Source of the DNA: Pseudomonas sp. HOU2
Lineage (GTDB): Bacteria; Pseudomonadota; Gammaproteobacteria; Pseudomonadales; Pseudomonadaceae
Direction of reading: 5' to 3'
Assembly (NCBI RefSeq): GCF_040729435.1
Contig: NZ_CP160398.1
Location: forward strand, 1,984,001-2,048,000
Length of the DNA: 64,000 nt
The notes below the pieces were generated by a model. That model saw only the letters and a list, made by a program, of their open reading frames with translations. It did no database searches and was not told the origin of the DNA. Of this stretch, positions 8,555-18,259 are shown piece by piece. The translations under genes were made by a program, and so were the position numbers. Position 1 is the stretch's first letter, and every line of letters begins with the position of its first letter.

Positions 8555-9201
8555 CGGGTTTCGCTCATGATCTGCCGGATCGCCCCGACAAAGGTGTCCA
8601 CCGGTTGCCCGCCCGTCACCGCGTACTGACCGTTGAACACCACGGTCGGCACTGAACTCACGCCGCGCTGCAGCCACAGTTGCTCTTCTTCGCGCACTTC
8701 ATCGGCAAATTCGTTGCTGGCCAGAATCGCTTCGGCACGTTGCCGGTCCAGACCCACGCTTTCGGCAATCTGCGCCAATTGCGCGTGATCGGACGGATTG
8801 CCGCCATCGGTGAAATAGGCCTTGAACAGCGCCTGCTTCAACGGCAACTGCAACCCCTCAAGGCCGGCCCAATGCAACAGACGATGGGCATCGAAGGTGT
8901 TGTAGATGCGGCTGTTGCCATCGGTACGAAAGGCGAACCCGACCTCAGCGCCACGGGCACGAATCGCTTCGCGGTTTTTCTGTGACTGCTCCGGGGTCGA
9001 GCCGTACTTTTCGCTGATGTGTTCGGTGATGTTCTGCCCGTCCGGGCCCATCTTCGGGTTCAGTTCGAACGGCTGGAAATGAATCTCGGCCTGCACTTCA
9101 TCGCGCAGAATCTCCAGCGCCTGCAGCAAGCCATTCAGACCGACGATGCACCACGGGCAGGAAACGTCGCTGACAAAATCGATTTTCAAAGCGGAATTCA
9201 T
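8533..9201 (-). CDS. DsbA-family (FrnE-like) thiol oxidoreductase
   Basis: A cytoplasmic thioredoxin-fold protein of 222 residues with active-site motif CPWC at residues 15-18 and no signal peptide. The helical insert and the C-terminal motif GVSSVPTVVFNGQYAVTGGQP with its cis-proline are typical of the FrnE/2-hydroxychromene isomerase-like branch of the DsbA family. I chose the ATG at 9199-9201 (MNSALKIDFV) because AGGTG precedes it; an in-frame ATG farther upstream adds 16 residues of unlikely sequence. The exact substrate cannot be read from sequence. The 3' end has been duplicated downstream (see the repeat at 8497). Confidence 0.88.
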   Translation of the reverse strand: MNSALKIDFVSDVSCPWCIVGLNGLLQALEILRDEVQAEIHFQPFELNPKMGPDGQNITEHISEKYGSTPEQSQKNREAIRARGAEVGFAFRTDGNSRIYNTFDAHRLLHWAGLEGLQLPLKQALFKAYFTDGGNPSDHAQLAQIAESVGLDRQRAEAILASNEFADEVREEEQLWLQRGVSSVPTVVFNGQYAVTGGQPVDTFVGAIRQIMSETRGGTVNN

Positions 9202-9250
9202 CACACACCTCGCGGGCAGATCACACATCGCAAAGTCTGAAAGATACACC

Positions 9251-9323
9251 TGTAGGAGCTGCCGCAGGCTGCGATCTTTTGATCTTCAAAAGCAAAAGAT
9301 CGCAGCCTTCGGCAGCTCCTACA
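9251..9323. repeat. REP inverted pair, family 2
   Basis: Same core as at 8410, with one mismatch in the right arm (CCTTCGGCAG). It lies between the DsbA-family start and the 3' end of the hydrolase gene. Confidence 0.86.
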
Positions 9324-9366
9324 GGGGGTGCATGCCAGTGCAGGAGTGAGCCTGGGGCCGACCCGG

Positions 9367-10386
9367 TTACAACAGATTCCCCGCCGCCACCGGCTCGATC
9401 TGCGCCCAGTGCGAGGTGTCTTCACGGTGCTCTTGCAAATACGGCAACACCGCCGCCAGCAACGGCGCCTTGAACGCCTCTTGGAAACGATGGGCCAGCC
9501 CCGGAATCAGCTTCAGCTGACTGCCACGGATATGCGCCGCCAGATGCACGCCGTGCATCACCGGCAACAACGGATCGGCCGTGCCGTGCACCACCAGGGT
9601 CGGCACCCGCAGTTGATTGAGCAAAGTCACCCGGCTCGGCTCGGCGAGGATCGCCATGATCTGGCGCTTCACACCTTCAGGATTGAATGCCCGGTCGTAA
9701 GCAATCGCCGCCTGATGCAGCAGTGCTTGCCGGTCATCTGTGACCGCCGGGCTACCGAGCGCCGCCAACAGATCGGCCTGTTGCTCCAATGCCACCTCGC
9801 GATTCGGTGCGCCACGCCGCGCCAGCAGTTGCACCAGCGCCGCACTGGGCGCCGGCAACCCTTCGGCGCCGGAACTGGTCATGATCAGCGTCAGACTCTC
9901 CACCCGTTGCGGAGCCATCGCCGCCAGATGTTGGGCGATCATCCCGCCCATGCTCGCGCCCAGCACGTGAAACTGGTCGATGTGCAACGCGTCCATCAAA
10001 CCCAGCGCATCGTCGGCCATGTCGGTCAGCGAATACGGCGCCGACACCGGCAAGCCGAGCTTGTAGCGCAACACCTCGAACGTCAGGTTGGCCTCGGCCG
10101 GGGCCTGCCGCCAGGTCGACAGACCAACATCGCGATTGTCATAGCGGATCACCCGAAAACCCTGCTGACACAGCGCAACCACCACTTCGTCGGGCCAGTG
10201 AATCAACTGGCCTCCCAGGCCCATGACCAGCAACAGCGCCGGATCCGAAGCACGACCGATGCTCTGGTACGCCAGGCTCACCTGTGCCAGATCGACCCGT
10301 TCGGTCGGTACATTGACGTCGCAACGCGAAGCCGCCATCGACGGCAGGCCGAACAACAGCGCGGCCAACAAAAGAAATAAACGCAT
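9367..10386 (-). CDS. Alpha/beta hydrolase with signal peptide
   Basis: A predicted exported hydrolase of 339 residues. Residues 1-19 form a signal peptide ([19 protein letters not shown]). The oxyanion-side motif MGLGGQ, the strand [10 protein letters not shown] and the nucleophile elbow GASMGG with S145 are those of the alpha/beta hydrolase superfamily. The aspartate in [11 protein letters not shown] and the histidine in IPGLAHRF complete the likely catalytic triad. The general form resembles lipase/esterase-type hydrolases of pseudomonads, but the substrate is unknown. It stands alone, divergent from the large toxin-like gene that follows. Confidence 0.85.
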
Positions 10387-10699
10387 GAAGAAACACCGAA
10401 ACGCAGAACCCCAGTAGAGCGCGAGTCTGATGAAGTTTGTTCAAGTGCGCTGCCACAGTTGCGTGACAGTTTGATGAAGATTGCCGAGCGGTCATTCTGC
10501 ACAGCGTCCCGACGTCCGGCACGCTCTTCTATGCCAAAGCGATGACGGCAACGAATCAGGCCGGAGCGGTCTGTACATCCTCTGAAACAAAAGCACTATC
10601 AAGCGATAACCATGTACCGCATGAGCTTGTGACAGCGCGCCTCTAATAGGCATGAAAACCGGAATCACCCGGCCCGCATGCCTTTTGGAGCCTTGTCGC
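10387..10699. other. Divergent intergenic region before the first giant toxin-like gene
   Basis: These 313 bases separate the hydrolase start from the toxin-like gene and must hold both promoters. I see no convincing -35/-10 or -24/-12 pair, no REP element and no strong hairpin. A GGAG at 10686-10689 serves the toxin-like gene. Confidence 0.5.
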
Positions 10700-13600
10700 A
10701 TGTCCCACGCACTGCCACCTGCAACGGCCGACTTCGGCCTTGATCAACGATTACAGCCATACGTCGATCAAACGCTTTACCTGTTGGCGACGGCTCGTTT
10801 GAACGAGTGTCACCAGCAATGGCTGGATCTCCTGGCCCACCATTCCCAACAGCCCGAAAGCGCCTGGTGGGGTGCCCGCGCCCCCGGCACGGCGCTGTCG
10901 CGGCGCGAGCATGCCCTGAGCCTGTATCACCTGCATTTCGAGGCCGCGCTTCAATGGGCGGGGGCCGAGGGCAAGCTCGACACCTCACAACGACACAGGC
11001 TGGCGCAGCTCCTCACCCCATCGAACAAGGTCGCGGCGGACCTGCGGGTCGCGCAACCGGTGCTCAACCGCGTCGATAACAGCCGCCTGCGCGTGTACGG
11101 CACGTTGCTGATCCAGCTGGAGGAAACGCTGCTGCTTTATCTGCCCGCGCACCCGCAACCGTTGATGCGTTTTCAACAGCAGACCGCGCTTGAACGCTGG
11201 TTGATTGACCAGCACCCGGATCCGCTACGCATCACCTCGCTGGACTTCATCGAGTTCGGTAGCGATCCGCTCACACGCGGATTTGAACCACTGATGTCCT
11301 CATCGGCAAGCACTGGTGCCAGTCGGGCCGCGCTCGACAAATTGTTTCCGGTCGCGCCCACCCGGCCAGAGAGTGCCGGGCCAACCGCCAGTGAGGTCGC
11401 GCCCTTCGGCCTGCTGGTTGCCGACATTCCCCTGGACCTGCGTCTGCAGACGCTGGCGCTTGAACAGCGTGCGCTTGACCGATTGTTCGGCGACGCCGAT
11501 CCGGACAGCCCGCAACGTCAACAACAGAGACAACGACTCGACGCCTTGAACGCGGCCCGGCAAGCCAGTCATGACGCGGCATCGGCCCTGCTCGACAGCC
11601 ATCATCCGTTGACGATGCTCGAATTGCGCCATGCCACAAACGTGCATTACCAGGCCCTGCTGGAGGCCCGCGTCGCGGGGTTGCGCGCCGAAGTCGAAGT
11701 GCAACGGGCGCTGGAGCAACTGTCCGTCGAGGAGCATCGGCTTGTCATCGCGATGCTCGACGCGCCCGAGCGCAACCTGCCGACAGCGGACGGGGTCATC
11801 GCGCGCGTATCGTTGGCGGCGACAGATGAGGGCGCTACCGCCGTCGAGGAGCTGCATGGTGTGCTGATCATCGCGACAACTGCGGCGCTGGCCCCCGGTT
11901 CGACTGACAGCCTGCTGCTTTACTGGCCCGGCCAGTTCGGCGGCCTGCAACGTTTTGCTTCGCGGGCGGCGCTGGAGCAGGACCTGTTCAAACGCTCGCC
12001 CGGCGATGGCGGGCTGACCCTGCACCTGACCCCGCTCACGGTTGACCCGCTCGTCTGGTCCCTCGATCAGCAGCTTTATCTGTGCGAACGGCAGGCCGCG
12101 CAGATTCTGCGCGATAATCCGCTGCCCGAACGGGCCGACGAGCGTCGGGCCGAAATGGAAAAGCTGCGCGAACAACACCTGCCGCGCCTGACCGTACCGA
12201 TCGCGCAGGCCCGTGAGCGGGCATTTGCCGAACGTCAGGCGCAAGACCACAGCGCCGCGCTGGCCGGTAGCCTGCCCGGGTGGTTTGACAACCTGGACAC
12301 TGCGCAACGTGCGCAGATCAAAGCGCTGATCAACCGCTACCTCGGCGCCATGCAACGCGCTCATGCCTTGCTCGAACGGGAATTGCCGCCACGTCAGGCC
12401 TTCGCCGAAAAGCGTATCGACGCTCGTTTGCGCGCAGACTTCGCGCTCAAACAACGGGTGAGTGTGAGTCTCGAGCTGCCCGACTCGACTTTCTGGCGTA
12501 GAACCGTGATGGAAGCCCCCGGGCCCGGCACGCCGCAACGCAACATCCTGACCGCGAGCGACAAGCGCAGTGTCGTCCCTCTCGAACAACTGGCACAGGA
12601 CAATGTCGATCAGGACATGTGGTGGCGCCTGTCGTTCATGCAGGCCAGGATCAGCGCCGAGGACCCAAGTGATCGGCAGAGCCTCGAAGCCGGGCTCAAC
12701 CCGGTCTATTTGCGCAAACTGGTAACGGAACTGGATCTGCCCGGACGTTACGAAGAACTGATTCGCCTGGCGTTTTTCGGCGCGCCGGAAGAACCGGCGT
12801 TTCAGCAGGCCTGGCGCCGCGAATGCCTGAGTGAACCATGGCGGCTGATGCTCCGCTTGCAAGGCGAATTCGCTTTGCTGCAACGGCACATCGACAGTGC
12901 CGGCCACGCTGTGCTGAAGGTCGCCATCGAGGCGACTACATCTCGGGCGTATGCCGCCGACGGACAACGCATTGCGCTGCTGCCGGCGCACCTGACCGTC
13001 GGTGGAGAGGACACCGCGCATCAGGGGACGAGCACGCTCGCGGGGGTCACGTTCATTGTCGAGCAAACCAGTGGCCTGACCCTGCTGTACCTGCCCGACA
13101 GCACCGACGCCATCTTCCTGCGTCAGTACGAAACGCTGGAACTGGCGCGGATGGATCTGTTCAGGCGTTGTGTGGACAGCAAAATGGTCAATTACCTGGC
13201 CGGACGCGCCGTGAGTGGCGATTTTGCCAGTCATGTCAGCCGGATCAACCAGGCTCAGCTGCGCAATTTCGATGCACTGATCGGCGTCGGGATGGCCTGG
13301 CCGGCGACCACCTCGCTGGCCATTCACCTGTTGAACGTGCACATGGGCCGACTACTGGAGGCCCATCGCGGCAGTTCGCGTTCCAACGATGCGTTGTATC
13401 TGGAGCGCTGTGCACTGAAATCCGGGGCGTTGTTCAACTACCTGAAAATGGCCATCGGCATGTTGCCGTTCGTGGGCGCGGCCGTGGCCCTGTATGACGC
13501 CTGGAACAGCGCCAATCTGGCCGTCGCGGCGTTCTTGCGGGGCGAGCTCGGGCATGGGCTGGCGGAGGTAGAGGCGGTGCTGCTGTCATTGATCGACGCG

Positions 13601-15865
13601 GCAATGGATGTGCTTCCCGGATCAGTCTCGGTCCCCGCAGCCGCACGCCTGGCCACCCGTCAGCGGCAACGCGCAGCCTTGGGCAGATCCGCCGCGATAC
13701 CGACATCCTGGCAATGGACCAGGCAGTCACTCGAACGCTTCAAGGGTTACGAGTACGAACACGAGATTTCCCTCGCCGGCCTGCACCCCGGCACCCATGG
13801 GATTTATCGCAACGTCTATCGACATGCCGAGGGCGATTTTATCGTCCGTCAGGGCCGCATCTACCGGGTGCAGCTCAGCGATGCGTCGCGTGGCTGGAGG
13901 CTCTACGGCACGGCGAGCCGCGGCTACAAACAACCGATCGCCCTCGACGAAAGCGGCCAGTGGAATACCCATTACGCGGTGCACGGCACTGTAATGGACG
14001 GTGGCGGTGCCGGCGGTGGCGCCGTGCTCGGGCATCTGGCCGACGGCATGGACCCGCTCTGGCCCGAGTCCATCCGCCAATGGTTGCCGCGCTGGTGGAC
14101 CGATCGGCAATTGCGCAGGCAATTGACCCTGACCAACACCGCCGACGCCTATACCCGGCGCCTTGATACCCAGACACGCGCTACCAACCAGTTGCTGGAG
14201 AACTACCAGTCACTCGACATTGCCCAGCGCAAGCCACTGCAGGCAGCCGTTGACGCCGCCTGCCGCAATGACATCGAGCTCGCGATCGCCCAATACGACA
14301 ACCTTGCCGAGCTGTTGCCCCTGAGCCACGGCCACAAGAGCCTGCAGATCAAAGAGATCCACAGCCTTTGTGCATGGATCGTGGTCGACCGCTCCGTGCA
14401 ACGCGTCACCGTGGCCCGTGACCGCTTGCTTGAGCACCTGAACCGGATCGACGCACTGGTCACCGAGTCCGATGCCACGCGTTTTGACAATATCGCTGCC
14501 CATATCAAACTCATGGCCCGGCGCAAGCTGGCACGCAAGGATTTTATCAAGGAGCTCGATCACCTGCATGCAGTCACCGAGCAGGCCAACCTGTGGAACA
14601 ACCGCATCACCCATCAAGCGCATAAATCCAAAATGGCAGCCGACATGTTGGCCATCAACCGTAAACTCGGCGACCACACACACCACTACCTGAGAACTGC
14701 GCACCTGCTGGAAATCATCACCCGCTACGACGCGGTGGCCGACCTGTCCTGGGTGTATTTCCATACCCAGCTGAAAAATGCCCGTGCCAAAGTCGGGCGT
14801 GCGCTGCTGACTCAACATCATCTGCCGGAGGTCGGCGCCAGCCTGACCCAGCGTAATCGGGTGATCGAGGATTGCCTGCAGATCTATGCCGATTTTCGCC
14901 GTCAGCTCCACGCCTGGACGCTCGGTTATGCGCAGCATCTGGATCTGGAACAGGTCGGGCCGTTTCTCGACGGTCTGAGCAAGGTTGAAGAGCACGCGCG
15001 GCATGCGATCAAACAGCGTCCGCCAATCAAGCCTAAAGAGCCCGGCGGCAAGCAACTGTTCGAAACCGAGGACAACCAGTTGCTGATCGGTACGGAAAGC
15101 ATCGACGCCGGCACCCGGGAGAAACGCTTCACTGTCGAAGGCATCGACGGGTTCCGCGAAACCTGGTTGCCGCGCTCTACTGGCAAGTACCACCTGCAAG
15201 CTCAGAGCACGCCGGCCGCTGCCCCCCTGACAGGCGACGTTCAGCCATTGCTGACCGAAGCCCGAAAACGTCTTGCGGCAGTTCCCGCCTACAGCGACAA
15301 GGTTCAGGCCTACGCCCCCCAGGACATGCTGCCAGTGGATCTGGAACATATGCTCGGCAGCGAAGCGACGGAACTGAGTACCCGCGCGCAGGCCATCGAG
15401 CGATTGTCACCGACCGAGCCGATGGTGCGCCAACTGCACGACACGGCCGCAGAATTGCGGCGAACCGGCCGTACTTTGCGCATCGATCAGTCAATGCGCA
15501 GCAAGACGCCTACCGAAGGCTATCTGGATTATTTGCTGCAACAACATGTGGTGGAAATCCGCAAGGAAGGCGCGCTGCGGGCACTGGGCAAACGCGCTGA
15601 CGGGCGCAAGGATTACCTTCAGGAATACGAGGTGCGCGACCTCACCAGCACACCGCCGCGCACGCTGTGGTATGCGCACTTTCACTACACCTCGGACAAG
15701 GTGCCATTCACCGACTTCGTCAAAGCGCATCTGAAACTGCCGGAGCAACGTAATCTCGGCCTGCAATGGCAGCAGGCCCGGGCCGCCGGCGGTGCGCAGG
15801 TCGAGGCGATCTGGCGCGGCGATATCGGCAAACCGCTGGGCATCCGGCATTTCGCAGATCTCTAG
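10700..15865 (+). CDS. Giant dermonecrotic-toxin-like (DUF6543-type) protein, unknown C-terminal activity
   Basis: A protein of 1721 residues with no signal peptide. Two related segments, LLLYWPGQFGGL near residue 404 and LTLLYLPDST near 793, each followed by an F-x(3)-ALE-x-DLF-like or ETLELARMDLF helix, suggest a doubled DUF6543-type domain. A hydrophobic stretch at 911-935 (LKMAIGMLPFVGAAVALYDA) and an amphipathic stretch up to about 980 could insert in membranes. A beta-rich module at about 1028-1094 (HGIY...IYRV...W...GQWN) recurs in the other two giants. The remaining 600 residues are mostly charged helices with no motif I recognise. Start: ATG 10700 after GGAG. It stands as a single gene. 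Confidence 0.72.
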   Translation: MSHALPPATADFGLDQRLQPYVDQTLYLLATARLNECHQQWLDLLAHHSQQPESAWWGARAPGTALSRREHALSLYHLHFEAALQWAGAEGKLDTSQRHRLAQLLTPSNKVAADLRVAQPVLNRVDNSRLRVYGTLLIQLEETLLLYLPAHPQPLMRFQQQTALERWLIDQHPDPLRITSLDFIEFGSDPLTRGFEPLMSSSASTGASRAALDKLFPVAPTRPESAGPTASEVAPFGLLVADIPLDLRLQTLALEQRALDRLFGDADPDSPQRQQQRQRLDALNAARQASHDAASALLDSHHPLTMLELRHATNVHYQALLEARVAGLRAEVEVQRALEQLSVEEHRLVIAMLDAPERNLPTADGVIARVSLAATDEGATAVEELHGVLIIATTAALAPGSTDSLLLYWPGQFGGLQRFASRAALEQDLFKRSPGDGGLTLHLTPLTVDPLVWSLDQQLYLCERQAAQILRDNPLPERADERRAEMEKLREQHLPRLTVPIAQARERAFAERQAQDHSAALAGSLPGWFDNLDTAQRAQIKALINRYLGAMQRAHALLERELPPRQAFAEKRIDARLRADFALKQRVSVSLELPDSTFWRRTVMEAPGPGTPQRNILTASDKRSVVPLEQLAQDNVDQDMWWRLSFMQARISAEDPSDRQSLEAGLNPVYLRKLVTELDLPGRYEELIRLAFFGAPEEPAFQQAWRRECLSEPWRLMLRLQGEFALLQRHIDSAGHAVLKVAIEATTSRAYAADGQRIALLPAHLTVGGEDTAHQGTSTLAGVTFIVEQTSGLTLLYLPDSTDAIFLRQYETLELARMDLFRRCVDSKMVNYLAGRAVSGDFASHVSRINQAQLRNFDALIGVGMAWPATTSLAIHLLNVHMGRLLEAHRGSSRSNDALYLERCALKSGALFNYLKMAIGMLPFVGAAVALYDAWNSANLAVAAFLRGELGHGLAEVEAVLLSLIDAAMDVLPGSVSVPAAARLATRQRQRAALGRSAAIPTSWQWTRQSLERFKGYEYEHEISLAGLHPGTHGIYRNVYRHAEGDFIVRQGRIYRVQLSDASRGWRLYGTASRGYKQPIALDESGQWNTHYAVHGTVMDGGGAGGGAVLGHLADGMDPLWPESIRQWLPRWWTDRQLRRQLTLTNTADAYTRRLDTQTRATNQLLENYQSLDIAQRKPLQAAVDAACRNDIELAIAQYDNLAELLPLSHGHKSLQIKEIHSLCAWIVVDRSVQRVTVARDRLLEHLNRIDALVTESDATRFDNIAAHIKLMARRKLARKDFIKELDHLHAVTEQANLWNNRITHQAHKSKMAADMLAINRKLGDHTHHYLRTAHLLEIITRYDAVADLSWVYFHTQLKNARAKVGRALLTQHHLPEVGASLTQRNRVIEDCLQIYADFRRQLHAWTLGYAQHLDLEQVGPFLDGLSKVEEHARHAIKQRPPIKPKEPGGKQLFETEDNQLLIGTESIDAGTREKRFTVEGIDGFRETWLPRSTGKYHLQAQSTPAAAPLTGDVQPLLTEARKRLAAVPAYSDKVQAYAPQDMLPVDLEHMLGSEATELSTRAQAIERLSPTEPMVRQLHDTAAELRRTGRTLRIDQSMRSKTPTEGYLDYLLQQHVVEIRKEGALRALGKRADGRKDYLQEYEVRDLTSTPPRTLWYAHFHYTSDKVPFTDFVKAHLKLPEQRNLGLQWQQARAAGGAQVEAIWRGDIGKPLGIRHFADL

Positions 15866-15872
15866 GGCAAAA

Positions 15873-15903
15873 AGCAGCGGGGCACTGGCTATGCCCCGCT
15901 GCT
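15873..15903. terminator. GC-rich hairpin after the giant gene
   Basis: AGCAGCGGGGC pairs with GCCCCGCTGCT across a nine-base loop, eight bases after the stop. The run of T's is on the opposite strand (AAAAA precedes the stem), so as a classic terminator it would act on leftward transcripts; for the giant gene it is only a 3' hairpin. Confidence 0.55.
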
Positions 15904-15930
15904 GCTGGAGCGGTCGACAGCGCCGTCAAC

Positions 15931-15943
15931 ATGAGACAAACTC
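15931..15943. promoter_or_regulatory. Possible LysR-type (MetR) box TGAG-N5-CTCA
   Basis: TGAGACAAACTCA is a perfect T-N11-A palindrome 44 bp before the metR start and resembles the MetR site TGAA-N5-TTCA. A role in autoregulation would be normal for LysR genes. It is short enough to occur by chance. Confidence 0.35.
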
Positions 15944-15986
15944 ACCGCTTTCGTCATGATCACAAATTTTCTTCATGGGGCCAGCA

Positions 15987-16879
15987 GTGCTTGAAATCCG
16001 TCATCTGAAAACAGCCTGGTCGACGCCGCCGACCGTCTGCACCTGACCCAATCGGCGCTGTCGCACCAGTTCAAGGAACTGGAGGAACGCCTGGGCATGC
16101 CGTTGTTCGTGCGCAAGACCAAACCGGTGCGTTTCACCAGCGCCGGCCTGCGCCTGCTGCAACTGGCTGACGCGACCCTGCCGCTGCTGCGCGCCGCCGA
16201 GCGCGACATCAGTCGTCTGGCCGGCGGCACCGCCGGGCGCCTGCACATGGCAATCGAATGCCACAGCTGTTTCCAGTGGCTGATGCCGACCATCGACCAG
16301 TTTCGCGACGCCTGGCCGGAGGTCGAACTCGATCTGGCCTCGGGTTTCGCCTTCGCCCCGTTGCCGGCACTGGCCCGCGGCGATCTGGACCTGGTGGTGA
16401 CCTCCGATCCGCTGGACATCGCCGGCATCACCTACGTGCCGCTGTTCACCTACGAAGCGATGCTCGCGGTGGCCAACCAGCACCCGCTGGCGAGCAAACC
16501 GTACATCGTCCCCGAAGACCTGCTGACTGAAACCCTGATCACCTACCCGGTAGAACGCGATCGGCTGGACATCTTCACCCGCTTCCTCGAACCGGCCGAC
16601 ATCGAACCGGCGCAAGTGCGCACCTCGGAGCTGTCGGTGATGATGATGCAACTGGTCGCCAGCGGTCGTGGCGTCTGCGGCATGCCGCACTGGGCACTGC
16701 ATGAATACAGCTCGCGCGGCTACGTGAAGGCCAAGCGCCTGGGCGAGAAAGGTCTGTTTGCCACGCTGTACGCGGCGATCCGCGCCGACATGCTCGATGC
16801 GCCGTACATGCGCGATTTCCTGCTGACGGCCAAGGACACTTCGTTCTCGACGCTGGATGGTGTCAGTGCGGTGCGCTGA
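15987..16879 (+). pseudogene. metR: metR, LysR-family methionine regulator, broken by a frameshifting deletion in the helix-turn-helix
   Basis: From 16016 the frame encodes a LysR regulator matching Pseudomonas MetR: LVDAADRLHLTQSALSHQ, then the effector domain through LDGVSAVR. The proper N-terminus MLEIRHLKT is present at 15987-16013, starting with GTG (an in-frame ATG lies at 15975), but in another frame. The join AAAACAGCCTGG is what results if about 25 bases coding for LHALREAD are removed. No start codon lies in the downstream frame before 16097, inside the DNA-binding domain. As sequenced the gene cannot make intact MetR, unless this is an assembly error. Confidence 0.8.
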
Positions 16880-16939
16880 CACCAAGGTGCCTCATGACTG
16901 ACGGTAAACCGAGAACATTTGCGAGACAAAAAGATTCAT

Positions 16940-17070
16940 TGTGGTGAGGGGATTTATCCCCGATGGGCTGCGCAGCAGCCCTGAGACCTGTGCACTCGGT
17001 GTTTCAGATAGCCCGCGTTTGTAGGATTTGGGGCTGCTTCGCCGCCCATCGGGGATAAATCCCCTCGCCA
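16940..17070. repeat. REPIN, family 1 variant (GGGGATTTATCCCC)
   Basis: TGTGGTGAGGGGATTTATCC and its inverted partner CCCCTCGCCACA enclose GGGCTGCG/CAGCCC arms. It differs from family 1 only in the central palindrome. It sits between the convergent metR remnant and GNAT gene. Confidence 0.87.
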
Positions 17071-17096
17071 CAAAAACCTCGCACTTAGGGGGACGA

Positions 17097-17594
17097 TCAG
17101 AGTTCACGCCACATGTGGATCTTGTCGAAGTAGTCTTCGCCAACCCGCACCGCCAGCGGCTCCAGACCGAACTGGATGAAGCCGCAGCGCTGGTACAGGT
17201 TGAACGCGGCGTCGTTGCCGGCGGTGACGGTCAGCTGGATCAGTTTCAGCGCCGGATGGCTTTGGGCTTCGGCGATGGTCGCCTCGACCAGTTTCTGCCC
17301 CAGACCGTGCTGGCGAAAGTCGGCTGAAACGTACATCCCGAACAAGGTCGATTTGTGCCGGGCCTTTTCACGCGGTTCCAAGGCCAGGCCGACGATACCG
17401 GCGAGTGCACCGTTCTCGAATGCGCCAAGTACCACGTCGAGCTTGCTGGTCAGCCGCGCTTCCCACCAGCTCAGCGGCATCACCGCGCGCTCACGCACGC
17501 TGGAGGTGAAGGCCTGCGGATGGCGATCGTAGGCTTCGAGCATCAGCTCGCGGTAAGCCAGCGCATGACTGGCGTCGAGGCGTTCGATCCACAT
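17097..17594 (-). CDS. GNAT-family N-acetyltransferase
   Basis: An acetyltransferase-fold protein of 165 residues. The acetyl-CoA-binding motif A, SADFRQHGLGQKLVEATIAE, with its Q-x-x-G-x-G/A pattern is clear, followed by LIQLTVTAGNDAAFNLYQRCGF, the typical motif B of ribosomal-protein-type GNATs. The start MWIERLDASHAL is the only sensible one. It precedes the 3' end of nothing else and is encoded two bases after the LysE-type exporter, so the two are likely co-transcribed. The substrate cannot be predicted. Confidence 0.88.
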   Translation of the reverse strand: MWIERLDASHALAYRELMLEAYDRHPQAFTSSVRERAVMPLSWWEARLTSKLDVVLGAFENGALAGIVGLALEPREKARHKSTLFGMYVSADFRQHGLGQKLVEATIAEAQSHPALKLIQLTVTAGNDAAFNLYQRCGFIQFGLEPLAVRVGEDYFDKIHMWREL

Positions 17595-17596
17595 GC

Positions 17597-18235
17597 TCAG
17601 GCCGTCCTGCGCTGTTCAAGCATCAGCCGTACCGCCAGACCGGCGAGTACAAAGCCCATGAAATAACGCTGCGCCGCCAGCCAGGTCGGGTTGCTGACGA
17701 ACCACGAGGCAATGCCCGCCGCGAACAGTGCGATCAGCAGATTGACGCTGAAACTGACGCTGATCTGGGTCAGGCCAAGAATGATGCTTTGAGTAAACAC
17801 CGAACCGTGTTCAGGCGTGATGAACTGCGGAAACACCGAGAGGTAGAACACGGCGATTTTCGGGTTCAGCGCGCTGGTGAGAAAGCCCATGCTGATCAGT
17901 TTGCGCGACGAGTCCGGCGGCAGTTGCTGCGCTTCGAACGGTGAGCGCGCACCGGGTTTGACCGCTTGCCAGGCCAACCACAGCAGATACAGTGCACCGG
18001 CCCATTTCAGCACTTCATAAGCCATCGGCACCGCCAGAAACACCGCGGTCAAACCGGCAGCCGCGGCAAACATGTGCACGAAGAATCCCGCCACCACACC
18101 GAGCAACGAGGTGACCCCGGCCTTGCGTCCCTGACAGATCGAACGCGAGATCAGGTAAATCATGTTCGGCCCTGGCGTCAGGACCATCAACAGCGCGGCG
18201 GCGGCGAAGATCAGCAGGTCGTGGAGCGGGATCAT
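17597..18235 (-). CDS. LysE/RhtB-family amino acid exporter
   Basis: An inner-membrane protein of 212 residues with six predicted helices. The N-terminal signature TPGPNMIYLISRSICQGRKAG is the hallmark of the LysE/RhtB translocator family, which exports amino acids such as threonine or homoserine. GFLTSALNPKIAVFYLSVFP is the second conserved segment. Its stop lies two bases before the GNAT start, and the Nudix gene upstream ends 24 bases away on the same strand, suggesting a three-gene leftward unit. Confidence 0.9.
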   Translation of the reverse strand: MIPLHDLLIFAAAALLMVLTPGPNMIYLISRSICQGRKAGVTSLLGVVAGFFVHMFAAAAGLTAVFLAVPMAYEVLKWAGALYLLWLAWQAVKPGARSPFEAQQLPPDSSRKLISMGFLTSALNPKIAVFYLSVFPQFITPEHGSVFTQSIILGLTQISVSFSVNLLIALFAAGIASWFVSNPTWLAAQRYFMGFVLAGLAVRLMLEQRRTA

Positions 18236-18259
18236 GGTGAGCGTCCTGTGCGTGGATGA

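Noticed and set aside
11300..13342. 680-codon open frame on the minus strand opposite the first giant gene
   Set aside because: It mirrors the plus-strand gene in a high-GC context, has no ribosome-binding site and gives compositionally odd, motif-free protein. The plus strand carries the recognisable domain pattern.
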